Of a stretch of 64,000 nt of DNA, positions 1 through 11,850 are shown in pieces. The stretch covers positions 15,301,804-15,365,803 of the forward strand of contig CM043790.1 of assembly GCA_023974075.1 (NCBI GenBank), in the 5' to 3' direction. Under the pieces are notes generated by a model. The model did not search any database. It saw only the letters and a list, made by a program, of their open reading frames with translations, and had not been told where the DNA came from. Numbering within the stretch: the first letter of the stretch is position 1; each line of letters starts with the position of its first letter. The translations under genes and the position numbers were made by a program. The stretch is from Chaenocephalus aceratus. Lineage: Eukaryota > Chordata > Actinopteri > Perciformes > Channichthyidae.

Positions 1-735
1 TAACGGCGTGGTGTTGTTGCAGGAAGTCCCGACGGAGAATACTTTTGCTGTAGTACAGGGCAGAGCCATATAATAGTAATATATGGCTCTGGTACAGGGG
101 TGCACATAACTGGTACGCAGGTTATTGTGCGTAATCTGAAATGCGTACGTCACTTGTGTCACAAAGCGCATTGCCGTACCGACGTACTTTAGTGAAAGCC
201 TTTTCCAGAAGGCGGTTAGATCACCGGACGACAGAGTCGGTCTCCGTGTGCACAGACAGGGGCTGCTATTAACGTCGGTCCTGTACAAACGGAACTGTTG
301 CCAAAACTACGCCAACCGGCTGCGGAGGGAGACTCCCCCTTCACTGGAGAACTGCGCTAAAACAGCTGATCACAACGTTCACACTCTGTGGTCACGAAGT
401 ACTCCACTAGCCCCCCCCTCTGTCGACTTTCCTGAAGTACTCCCCGTTGATAGAAATCAACACGTATGAATTAAGACCCCACGGTTTGATGATTGATAGG
501 TGTGTGGGTTGTCTTTCATTTTGGACATGCAGAAAATGTTATAATAAACATAGATACTGTATGTTAAATGGATATATCCGCCTTCTTTCATTTATCTTTC
601 CATTCCCACAACAATATACATAAGAAAATGGCATATTTTGGACATAGTTCGAATGGTGATTAATCATGATTAATTAATTTTTAAGCTGTGATTAATCTGA
701 TTACAAATGTTAATCGTTTGACAGCCCTAATATAT
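1..735. mobile_element. Composite hAT-like repeat fragments
   Basis: Bases 1-58 and 447-530 match 11210-11266 and 11292-11380. The stretch between (59-446) is an insertion relative to that copy and contains a hAT-like end (caggggtgcacataa at 96) and a small hairpin (62-95). Bases 640-731 carry repeated TTAATC motifs and end in ttgacagcccta, resembling a hAT terminus. No intact transposase is seen. Confidence 0.45.
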
Positions 736-779
736 ATATATATAATATATATAGCCTGCGAAGTCAGGCGTGGCGGAAG

Positions 780-840
780 GCCACCGTACACTTCGGTGTC
801 GTAGCCTTCGGGCTACCGTACACTTCGGTGTCGTGGACGT
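780..840. repeat. Short direct repeat of about 21 bp
   Basis: The sequence ccgtacacttcggtgtcgt occurs twice, at about 783 and 818. The region around it (740-1090) shows no recognisable gene. Confidence 0.4.
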
Positions 841-1098
841 TGGGCACCGTTACCAAACGAAACCGCTCGCCTTCCTCGGCGTAGTCAAGCCCTGCTGGCC
901 AGGCATGCGACCCGCAGGTCGTTTTCAGGTAAGACCGGCACTGATTTCGGCAGTCAGAGTCTCAGCATGGACCCGTAAGCTCCGGCAGTGATTCCGGCAC
1001 TATGTCGCTCATATATGTGTTAATCTATTATCTTTCCTTCCTAGATCACCAGTCACCCCACAGGTAAGCAACTCAGTTCATCTCAGTATTTCATACTT

Positions 1099-1280
1099 CA
1101 CTGGTTTTGGGGATTTTATCGGAGCAGTGCTTTCCCTCCTGAATGATTATCCGGCAAACCGGGGCCTAATCGCCAAACACCATTACATTCTCCTGTTGTA
1201 GTATCATGGCAATCATTTTATTCATATGATGTGTAAACAATAAATATGTAATTCTACATCACGTCTCTCCGGTTTGAAAT
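1099..1280 (+). repeat. About 180-bp dispersed repeat, copy 1
   Basis: This segment runs from ggggattttatcgg to ctctccggtttgaa and is nearly identical, in the same orientation, to 3604-3785. The two copies bracket a 2.3-kb stretch that holds the P2X7-like relic. They could be long terminal direct repeats or two insertions of one short element. Confidence 0.55.
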
Positions 1281-1692
1281 TAAGCTAGCGCAAGTTCAAT
1301 AAAAGAAGACCTAACACGAGTCACTTACACGTCACTCGATGGCTCCCTTCCCCCCTCATTAAATATGAGGGCGTCACCCCCTCAGCAGCCAATAGCTGCA
1401 CATGCTAAATTCCTTAAAGGGGAAAGGAAAGACCATTTTACAGCTATAATATTCTGGTAGTTTATTCATTTTACAATGGATATTGATAGTAATATTTATT
1501 GTATATGATATTACTCGCCAAAAGAAAATTAATTATCCGCCGGCCGGGTGGGTAATTCCGGGACCAGGCCGCCGCCATTAGGGGAGTCCCAAATGGTGAC
1601 GTCATTGGATGGGTCTTTCGCTCCGGGTATCCATACCGGAAGTCAACACAACGTAGCAGATATGGCAGCGAATGGAGGAATTTTACAATGAG

Positions 1693-2005
1693 ATGGACGT
1701 TTTCAACGATGAATTTGACTATTCGTTGGGAGATGACATTGATGTGGAAGCATCTACAGTTACCAGGCATCCCATGGACTATGCTTATGAACCGATTTCG
1801 GTCGATTAGAGTGGCATACGATCCGGAATCCCGCCGAAAGTACCGACGGTTCTGAACTCGCTGAGTGGGACCAACCATTTCCAGTACCGACTCGGTCGCA
1901 GAGGAAGAAGATGTTGCCTCAAAACCCGGAACGAATGGACAACAACAGATTGGTGTACATGTAACAATTGTGTGGTGATGCCATCGGAAATGTCAACAAA
2001 TAAAA
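1693..2005 (+). pseudogene. Relic of a P2X7-ballast-like protein carried by a repeat
   Basis: From ATG at 1693 one frame reads an acidic segment ending EPISVD and then TAG at 1807. A second frame gives DSVAEEEDVASKPGTN, and a third gives TTDWCTCNNCVVMPSEMST. The DWCxCxxCxxMP cysteine motif is characteristic of the P2X7 C-terminal ballast domain and of the many fish repeat-borne proteins that contain it. At least two frame disruptions and a stop show that it is dead. Assignment is by motif only. Confidence 0.5.
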
Positions 2006-2872
2006 TAAAAATAAAAAACAATACTCTGTTTATCCTCTTAGAACCACGGAAACCGAAATTGCGTCATTTGCAGAAAAAACGTCCAAGGAACCTTAATATT
2101 TAATAAACTATGAATATTTTATATCCATATAACGGGAAAAAACGTATTTTAACTGATCTTTTTCATTTATTTTTTTCAAAAAAAAACACACAGATGCTAA
2201 CAGTGAGCCTCTGAATTAGCACCCGAGCCGAAAAATGCTTAACCTAACCTATTACTGCACCGAAAATCACTCCTAGCTCCCTTATTACTTATCCTCGCTG
2301 CACATCCAACACATTGTTTATGATCGTAAAGACACAGAATCTCACCTCAACACTGAAAGATACAAACTCGCGAGGTTATCAACAAAAACGTACATCAAAA
2401 CAAGTGGCACTAGGTACTAACATGCGCTAGGCTAACAGCTTACCTTCCTCATTGTCTGGTCTAAACTGGTCTTCAATGGCATTACAACGATAACAACGAT
2501 GATGTCGTTAATCCATAGGTTAATATCCAATGGGGCTGTGTCCCCTTTGAAATGTTCTGATAATCTATAAGCAATACAACTGCAATTCCGTTATCTGCTG
2601 TCCGCTCTGTGCTCCGTGCGCTCTGGGTCCTGCAATACCATCCATTGAACACCTAGTCCAGCAATACTAAGCCTTTTTAGGGCTGGTTTTCGACAGATGA
2701 GCGTGTGTAATGCCAGTTTAATTAGTTTGAGCTATAGAAACACCCCCAATTCTCCATTGTACGTCATAATAATAGCTACCATTTAGTTTGGACGCGATTG
2801 CGTTAATTAATAAGGTCACACTGTGTCAGTAAATACATCTGTGAGCTAGTAATCTGGTCGTGCTGCAATAAT

Positions 2873-3334
2873 TTACCTCTCTCTCGGCAGCTGAAGCAAC
2901 TCGTTTGGTGGCTCGAACTTCACGTTTGTTGACACTGTCATTGTCTTGCGCGGCCGACGTGCTGGGACGGGTCGGTGTTCCCGACTGCATACGTTGAGAA
3001 ATCGAATATTGTGGGAACAGATTCCTGGCTTCAAATCCGATGTTTTGTATTGAACCAGGCATCCAGACTGGACTTTGAGCAGCTTCTCATCCTTTAGTGG
3101 CAGCCTATGGGAAATGTACTTCTTCCTTCTTCGTATAAAATCCATTTGTGCAGCCTTGGGAATACAATAAACTCCTGACGACGACCGTTTTCTTGTAATG
3201 TAAACTACTGGTGCATTGCACGCCATGTTGTTTGTTATTGAGCTTTGTCCCAGGAAGCCGTACCCACTCAGTGACGTCACTGGAAAAGTCCCGGAGCAAT
3301 GGAAGCGCCCATGGTCATTAGGCACGTATTTCAA
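2873..3334 (-). other. Unrecognised minus-strand open frame in a repeat-rich interval
   Basis: A 153-codon frame on the minus strand contains a basic segment (KRSSSGVY, RRRKKY) and a Ser/Pro-rich tail. I recognise no domain. It lies between the two 180-bp direct repeats, on the strand opposite to the P2X7-like relic, so it may be a second gene of the same element. It could equally be chance. Confidence 0.2.
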
Positions 3335-3603
3335 AAATGTAATTCGCTTATCTCGATCGTTTACATTGGAAATAGACTAGATAAATACATTTCCTAATGG
3401 GAATATTGTCACATGGAAAGCAGTTTGAAAAGTGTTTCCATTTCCCTTTAAATGCCTGCTCTTCCTCCCCGTCAGTTGTCATTTGCAGATGACCGCAACC
3501 CGCCTCCACCCCTCTCGCCTCCAGTCTCCTCCAGGACAAAGCTAAACCTTCCTTCTTCAGACCGGTCTCACCTACTCAGCACCACCACCAGTGTCCTAGA
3601 CCC

Positions 3604-3785
3604 CGGGGATTTTATCGGAGCGGGTGCTTTCCCTCCTGAATGATTATCCTGCAAACCGGGGCCTAATCGCCAAACACCATTACATTCTCCTGTTTGTAGT
3701 ATCATGGCAATCATTTTATTCATATGACGTGTAAACAATAAATATGTAATTCTTACATCACGTCTCTCCGGTTTGAACTGCAATG
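3604..3785 (+). repeat. About 180-bp dispersed repeat, copy 2
   Basis: This is the direct-repeat partner of 1099-1280. It interrupts L2-like sequence: flanking bases on both sides (3440-3603 and 3786 onward) read like one LINE. Confidence 0.55.
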
Positions 3786-4330
3786 GTGTCTTCACAGGTC
3801 TCACTAACAAATCTATTAGAAAGCTGCAGCTAATTCAGAACGCTGCTGATCGAGTCCTCACTGACACTAGAAAGTGGATCACATCACTCCTGTTCTGAAG
3901 TCTTTACACTGGCTTCCTGTGTGTCAAAGAATAGATTTTAAAATACTGCTGCTGGTTTATAAAGCTTTGAATGGTTTAGGCCCAAAATACATTTCTGACC
4001 TCCTGCTAAATTATGAACCATCCAGATCTCTCAGGTCTTCAGGGACAGGTCAGCTTTCTGTCCCCAGAGTCAGAACTAAACATGGTAAAGCAGCGTTCAG
4101 TTATTATGCTCCAAATATACTGTATGGAACAAACTCCCAGAAACCTGCAGGTTCCGCTGCAACTCTGACTACTTTTAAATCCAGGCTGAAGACTTTTCTT
4201 TTTGCCGCTGCTTTTAATTGATATATTCATATCTTAAACTGCACTGTAGCTTTTATTATCTTTGCTTTTTAATGCCATTTTCTTAATGTCTTTCATCTTT
4301 GTAAAGCACTTTCAATTGCCCAAAGGTTAA
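3786..4330 (+). pseudogene. L2-type LINE, C-terminal end of reverse transcriptase ORF
   Basis: The frame from 3874 reads HITPVLKSLHWLPVCQRIDF, then LLLVYKALNGLGPKYISDLL and FKSRLKTFLF. This is the well-known C-terminal tail of vertebrate L2 LINE ORF2 after the RT domain. It ends in a stop at 4219-4221, followed by L2-like 3' UTR (tttgtaaagcacttt). It is 5'-truncated and inactive. Confidence 0.85.
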
Positions 4331-4387
4331 AGTCATTATTGGGGTTAAAGTCCCCTCATAGGTGGTTAAAGTCCCCTACGTGTGCCG

Positions 4388-4660
4388 TTTTGGTGTCAAG
4401 ATCCTGGTTCACGGAGGATACCAAAAAGTGCTAGAAAAGACAACTTAAACTTAACTAATGTGCATTTAAAGAAAAGAGGAATAGTTTTGGCGAAAACTAA
4501 AAAGGTACCATGGGGTACAGGAATCAGTTTTGGTTTCAAGACCCTGGTTCACGGAGGATACCAAAAAAGTCCTAGAAAGACGAGGTAAACTTAACTATGT
4601 GCATTTAAAAATAAAAAAGAGGAATAGTTTCGGCGAAAACTAAAAGGTACCATGGGGTCA
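4388..4660 (+). repeat. Imperfect tandem duplication, about 145-bp unit
   Basis: Two adjacent units each contain ctggttcacggaggatacc, taaacttaacta, gaggaatagttt and aaggtaccatgggg. It lies between two L2-like 3' tails and codes for nothing recognisable. Confidence 0.7.
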
Positions 4661-4794
4661 GATTATAATTTTCTGATGGGAGATTCGTTTAGCATGAAAC
4701 ACTTGAAATAACTAAAGGACAAGTTAAACAAGAAAGAGGAAAGAAAGGGAGGTGATAAACTATTTCTGCTAAAAGATAGCAATGATTGAGAGTC

Positions 4795-5198
4795 AGACCT
4801 AAACATTTCAGATGTGTGTATCTCACACTGCACTGTCACTTTTATTCATGTATCTTTGCTTGAAATTAGTGTTTTTAAATGTCATTTTATTTATAATATG
4901 TTCTTAATTGCTATTAATGTCTTTTCATTTTTGTAAAGCACTTTGAATTGCCTTGTGTTGAAATGTTGCTATATAAATAAACTTGCCTTGCCTTGCCTTG
5001 CCTTGCCTTGCCTTGCCTTGCCTTGCCTTGCCTTGCCTTGCCTTGCCTTGCCTTGCCTTGCCTTGCCTTGCCTTGCCTTGCCTTGCCTTGCCTTGCCTTG
5101 CCTTGCCTTGCCTTGCCTTGCCTTGCCTTGCCTTGCCTTGCCTGCCTTGCCTTGCCTTGCCTTGCCTTGCCTTGCCTTGCCTTGCCTTGCCTTGCCTT
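4795..5198 (+). repeat. L2 LINE 3' tail running into a (CCTTG)n microsatellite
   Basis: Bases 4795-4980 resemble an L2 3' end (tttgtaaagcactttgaatt, then tgctatataaataaac). From 4981 the pentamer CCTTG repeats for about 218 bp, with one 4-base unit near 5143. Expansion of the LINE's own 3'-terminal repeat explains the array. The reading frames across it are artefacts. Confidence 0.85.
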
Positions 5199-7774
5199 AA
5201 CAACCATGACTCTCACAAGACTGGTAATCTATTCAATAATCCCATAACAAGTACCAGGACACTTCACAAGTGGTCTATTCATAGAAACATCTGCAACAGC
5301 TCTAGGATGTGGATAGTGGACGGCACTAATAGTTAGATGTATTACAGGGCATACTGGAATGGCAACTAAGTGGCCTGAGCTTGATATAAAGAGATGTGAC
5401 ATCTCCCATTTTATTCACACTTTGACAGGCGTGAAACACAACAAACATCCAGCTTTAGTTGGACTCTGAATTTAATTTGTAATGTTGACCAAGCTCCATA
5501 TCGTTCACCATGTATTCCTTACGGCTTTGAATATAATACTCTTAGACGGTCCATGCCACATAAGGCTAAAAGTTCAAGCTATATAAGTTTTATGTTTTGA
5601 AAATTGCTCTAACTGAAGTAAACAAGCCACTCATGGATCACTTAAATAAATCCCTCACTGCAGCAGTACTTGGACAAGCCTTTCATGGCATGAATGTAGA
5701 CATTTTTATTCCCAGAGCATTTTTCCTGCCAACCACCGGCCATCGAAGCCAACAGCAACTTTTCAGCACCTCCAACAAGGAACGCTGAACTTAAGTCAAC
5801 TAGCTAAACAGCCTGCTGTCAATAATTTAAAAGATATTTACACTGCTTCTAACTATGTGTTGCTCGATAATACTGCTTTTATATGGGATTATAAAGAGTC
5901 CATATGAATGCCCCATTATTTTGGTATTTGATGGTCAGTTTGTAAAGTGTTACTTTAGTAGAGTTTTTTCTACCTTATTCTATACAACTGAGCCTAAAAT
6001 TAATATTGCAAAATACCTCGTCTTTTTCTCTGTCATGTCTTTGTATTACCTGCTTGCTAGCTTATAAAATATTTAGACTCTGTGGCTTCTAGACACCAAC
6101 ATTAATACTATTATTATTATTATCATTATTATTAATAATAGCTAAGAGTAATGGCCACAAACTGTAAAAGCCACGTTACAATTTTTCTATTAGTTTGTCT
6201 TTGATCATGGAGATGTTTTGGCTTCCATGTTCCAATGTCTTACGTGAGTGTTCTCACAACTTATTGTGGTCATGACTTCCTTTATCACATTGAGCTCTAA
6301 CTTAGCAACAGATAAGGGTTAAGTGGTTACTTTTTTCACTTTTAAGTATGTAAGGTAGCCTTATTATTTGTATCATTGGATAACAGCTTGTTAGCCATCC
6401 AACTGGTAGTTTGTCTGATGGTGGATATCAGTTAAGACTTTCTGCGTTCAGTAGAGAGACTGTTGCGATACACGCTGTGGAGTTCTCTGATAAATGCTAC
6501 AAGAGCTCATGGCAAGTAAGCTGTTCATAGTCGTTTCATATCTCCACACAGTAAAAACGTTCTTAAGCCAATGTCTAAAACAATGTCTTGATTTCACTTT
6601 TGTCAAGTTTGACGATTCTGCTTTCCATGACTTTAATTGCCAGGAATCAACCTGCACAAAGGTTTGTTAAGAAGGAATAGAGCGTACAACAGGTATTATG
6701 CTTGGTTAACTTATTATTTTTTGCCTGTAGTTTCTACTTTTTCAGTTACTAATCTGACTAATTTACTACATACTTTACCCATAGGTGTCATTGGAAATAT
6801 GGAGTTAAAAAGCCAGATCCTGATAACTTATATTTGAAACATATTTGAAATACAGAATATCCATACTCTGAGCCTAATCATAGGAAATCAAAGTCCCACC
6901 TTCTGAGTAAAAGTGTGCCACCATCTGCCACCCCTAAATGCCCCTTCGTAATATTCAGTGGTGTTTACCGAAGGGAGACACACTAACAATTCAACGGGAC
7001 AAGAAAAACACAACATCAGGGCTTTTTCGATCACACCAAAAAGGTTGACATAAACCAGGATTAATAGCATAGCTCTCTCATCTATAAAATACTGTACATA
7101 CCACTACTGCTAAGCTCATCCAGAACACTGAGTTATGGCTCACCAGTTGACATTTGCAGTTATAACCCTAAGCCAAAAGTTAATATATCCAATTGTTTTA
7201 TATTATCCTTAAGGTTCTATGTTGGTCCAAAGAACACTACCCTAAATCATGAATTGCACAAATAGCCAAATATTTCTTGCGTAAAAAAGGAGCTCTCTGG
7301 AAAATAGACTGACTTATATAGAATACCTTTCTGTAATGAATGATAGATATATGAGTTGGGAAATCGTTCAAATGGTGTGCAGAAATTGGACATAATGGAT
7401 AACCTTGTCTGTTTCTACTATAGTTAAAATCATATACATTTATTTCAATTTGGAAGAGACCATTTCATCAACATTTACGAAATTAGTGTGATTTTTGTGT
7501 CAATTCACATCTGACAGACCAATCATCCTTCAATCTGAAACCCAAGTATGTAACCCTCCCACAGGGTGGTTAAAATAAAAACCTGCTGTACATCAGGTTG
7601 TGTAAACCTTTTTTCTTGGGCCTTCCCCTCAGTCTGTCTGATGCCATGGCCTTTAGAGGGCTTGGTCAAACACGTGGCGGGTACTTACTTGTGGTATTTG
7701 CCTTCTGGTTGGAGCAGACGTCTACAGGACGTGCCACCCAGCAATTAGGAGGCAACAGCCATCCTTCACAGTGA
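5199..7774. other. Intergenic, nothing recognised
   Basis: AT-rich unique-looking sequence. There is a short ATT-repeat near 6108-6140. No splice-flanked coding segment or RNA gene was seen. Confidence 0.5.
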
Positions 7775-7852
7775 TTCAAATCAAATCAAGTTTTATTTAT
7801 ATAGCACATTTATAAACGATTTTTGGTCGAGCCAAAGTGCTGTACATATACT
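7775..7852 (-). mobile_element. LINE/SINE 3'-tail fragment
   Basis: The words tcaagttttatttatatagc and caaagtgctgtacat are a common fish retroelement 3' end, here in reverse orientation. Confidence 0.5.
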
Positions 7853-10800
7853 GTAAGTGATTGATCCAGTGGGAGGTCCTGTGTCTCATTCATTGCATGT
7901 CTTATCCGACAGTGTCTTAGGGTATAATTCCTTATGACTCAATGTTAAAAATGCATGTGGCATTGCGTCCTAAGTTGTAACCATAATACATGACCAATGC
8001 ACTCAATAATTCACCATAAAACCTATCCCTCACCAAAGAGAAGTCTGATTTACCTGATTTTACCCTGCGGAAAGCTCAAAGTCTCTGAGGCTGCTTAGTC
8101 CTGTTCTCTCCAGTTTACAGTCTCTAGCTGGACCACTCCTCTACCCCCTGAGCCACAGCCATCACCACATCAAATATTTTTCTAATCTGTTATAATTTAC
8201 ATCTGCAAATGTGTTAATGCAGCAACATTAAGATAATACGTGCTGGCTCAGTTTGTTCTTTTAAGGCTGAAGCAACTGATAAACTATTTATATTAGCTGA
8301 AAGTGGCCAACCTATTCACATCAGCAACTGGACTTCCACACAACTTTCATTTTGACAGATTGTTAACTTTGTACTCAAAAACACCCTATTTTAAAGAGAG
8401 GGTTGTCACATTTTGGGTTGTTTTTTTGCAAAAAAATGCCATGCTTCACACAGACATATCCTACACACTGCTGACTATTGGAGAAATCCCAACCGTTTCA
8501 AGATGTGTTTCAGTCTGAGGTATACTCTGCATGCTAGATCGACATTCACTTGACTTCATCCTTTGCGGGTGAAGTCAAGTTTTTCCCTTCTGACTTGTAC
8601 ATTATCTTTCAACAATGTGATTTTGATCCTGTCATCAACAAGACCCTATGAAAATGTGTTTGTGATAGACCCTAAGATCTTGTATATTAAAATCGAGATA
8701 TAGACAACCAAGTCTGTTCTGACAACAAAGAAAGGAAACTCAAGCATTATATAGACTGACTAATGAAATGAACTTGGCTGGCTACCAGCTTCATAAATCA
8801 ATCATATTTGTATGGCCAGGTCTGTAAATAATATAATGTTGGATTAGGAACATTTATTTTTACATAATATATACCACCTTACGTTTTTCTGAACATAACA
8901 CTGATACAAGCCGATATAAAATGTTTAGGAGACTCTTGGGAGGGCTGCTTTTCAAAGAGGTTAAAGGTTGATAAGATGTAAGTGGGTGTTAAAATTGTGC
9001 AAGATATGTAATTCAGTTTTATTACAGGATACACGTAAAGTTAACTGTTGTCATACTCGTAAAGATGATGGTTAATTGCTTTATAACAACGTTGTATTCC
9101 AATTAAATTATAACATGTAATGCCTTGCCAGCTAGTATTGCCAGCACATGTTTTTTTTCACTTATTCATCTACTGCCTGTTTTATTTTGTCAGTCACAAG
9201 GACTAATAGACAAATGTGGGTGGACCTGTCAGATTTCCGTTTTAAAAAGAAAAACCTCTGATGTCATCTTACTTCCTGGGCCAAAAACATCACCTTTCCA
9301 CACATGACTGGGAAGTGAACCAGAAATGAGGGTGAAATTATTGGAAACACACTTTTAAATCAGTAATTTTAGCAAATGAGTCAACAAAACAGAATAATTG
9401 TTTTGGCGAACCATGGTTTAAAACTCTACCATCTTATTTTCTTACCTACATTTTCACCATGGTTTATTCTGACCATTTTCATAAGATGAGAATCTTTTAA
9501 AAATAGATATAATTTTACAAGGATTAAATGCTCAGCAAAACACATTACCAACAACAGTGAAAATCCACTCAATCCATCATTTCTCAGGAAGGTCCTGTTT
9601 CTCGAGTGTGAACTTCAACTTTACACTACAATACGAATGGAGAGGTAGTTTTATTCTGGTCTCTTTTGTGGTTTGACCACAAAATGAGAAAAAAATCATA
9701 CTAAAACAGGGCAATGGCATGATTGAAAAAACGCCCGCAACTCCTTACTGCAAGCAGCATTTATCTTGAAGCAGTGTAGGCCAGAAAATTGGCCTTTTCT
9801 TCCAGAGTACAGAATTTGACTCCTGTGGGTTGTAAAAAGGGACTTGTGAAAAGCCTGAGCCAAATAAAAGATAATGTTTTCACACAGGTTGTGTAAGTGG
9901 CTAAAGATACAGCAGCTGGGACACATTTTTCATACACCATATTTTGGATGGAAAACAAATCAAGGATCAAGTGTTCTTTTATGAAACAATAAGTTGGGTT
10001 CAGTTCAAAAGTCAATTTGCTCCTTCAGATTTCAGTTTAATCAGACTGGAATCAGATTTGGTCGAGGTTGCCATCAACTAATGGGTAGAACATTTCAATA
10101 TTTGGGGTTAAATTAAAATAAATAGTTTGAATTTGCACAGAGATAAATGATAGACACTTTCATATGTGTGCATTTATAAGCTTGTGCTAGCAAGTGGTTA
10201 GCTTTAAGCTTAGAATAAAGATTAGAAACCGAGGGAAACCAATGAGTTAATGTTAAATAAATCGGCCTATGCAAACACTGCTTAACGGGACTAATTAACA
10301 TGCTGCTGTGTATTTTGTTTTTTATCTGTTACCAAAGGGGCTGTTCAAGTACTTTTCCTTCTTTACGATACACACATAACTCTAGTGTATTCCCCAAAAA
10401 TATCAAACTTTTTCTTTATAGTGGCTTAAAGGATAATTCACCTCTAAAATCGAAAGCCCTTTTGGGGATATGGGTCATAGAGATATTTGCCTTTTCTTGA
10501 ACAAAATTGATCTTTATGGCAATGCACTTGTGCTCAAAGCGCTGACATTTTTTTTTTTTTGTAAAACTAAACAGGGATCTCAAAAGCAATATCTATTTTC
10601 AGAAACCATGACCCGATTACTAGAGATGATACAGACATTGTTGTAAGCAGTTTCATGTAGGAACTATTTTATTTCTACAAAACTACATGGACCTCGGTGC
10701 ATAAACGCACAGAAGGAAGGTAGGACATCTACTCATGGACAAGAGGCCAATGCTTCAGCGTGAGATTAAACATGAATCCACATTAGCTAAACTGTAACGT

Positions 10801-11007
10801 TAGCTATAGCTGAAATATGCTAGCAGTTAGCTATGCAAGTGATTTTGGGATGAACCTTCCTTTAAATAACCACACCACTGCAGCCATACAGTTACTGTAA
10901 TGCTATTTACTCCTTTGCTTTACTGGTGTAGTTGCTTTAGTTGTTCGACAAAAGAGCCTGTGGAGTTAAACAAACACGGTGAGATAATGGGAAAGTCAGT
11001 GTAGTAG
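7853..11007. other. Intergenic, mostly unique-looking
   Basis: No gene is seen. A small hairpin (acttgacttcatc...ggtgaagtcaagt) lies at about 8547-8581. A poly(T) run is near 10548. Confidence 0.45.
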
Positions 11008-11850
11008 CAGGGTTGCCAACTCTCACGCATCTGGCGTGTGACACACACTTTCACTCTCAATCTCACGCTCTCACGCTGCCCAAACTATTCTCACGCCAAA
11101 ACAAGAATACAGAAGACTAGAAACGGTTTTGAAAACTTTTGTCACGTAGTGATCGTCTTCTCAATAGAACATCTTTGATAATGTCTTCTGGCCAATCAGA
11201 ATCACGATAACGACGTGGTGTTGTTGCAGGAAGTCCCGACGGAGAATACTTTTGCTGTAGTACATCTCTATATACATCGATACAACATTACGTGTTGATA
11301 GAAATCAACACGTAATGAAATAAGACCCCACGGTTTGATGATTGATTGATGTGTGGGCTGTCTTTCATTTTGACACACAGAACAATGGGGGCTATCCACC
11401 CTTATCCACAATGTAAAGTAATTCACAGCCTCTTCCCTCTTCTCTCTGTGAGGAGCAGCAGGTTCAGCTTTCAGAACAAAGTAACAAAAAACTAAAATGG
11501 CATTCATTTAAAAAAATATGTAGTAATAGATGTATTTATTTTTATTCTCAAGAGAGTACCAGAATGTGTATTTTATGTTAGTATTTCAAATAATCTCCTG
11601 GGGGAGAATCTCCCCAGACCCCCCTGCAGGGGTTGGGTTTTCAGCATGTCAACTCTTTCACTTGTGGAGAAATTGCAGGATTGGCTCCAGGTCGCCCTTT
11701 TTATTTACTACAAAACAAATGTGCCTTTTTATTTCATACAGTTCAATTTGGATTGAGGAAATAATCTAAACCTTGCGCGTGGCGTTTCACTGTCACTGTT
11801 TCACTGTCAATGTGATTACATTGCAAATACTGACTTGAGCCCCACCACTG

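Noticed and set aside
4914..5336. Long open frames on both strands across the CCTTG array
   Set aside because: A 5-base repeat without stops is open in all frames. The predicted LALPC/QGKAR repeats are artefacts.
8547..8581. Small hairpin as a miRNA gene
   Set aside because: The arms are only about 13 bp, too short for a convincing pre-miRNA.
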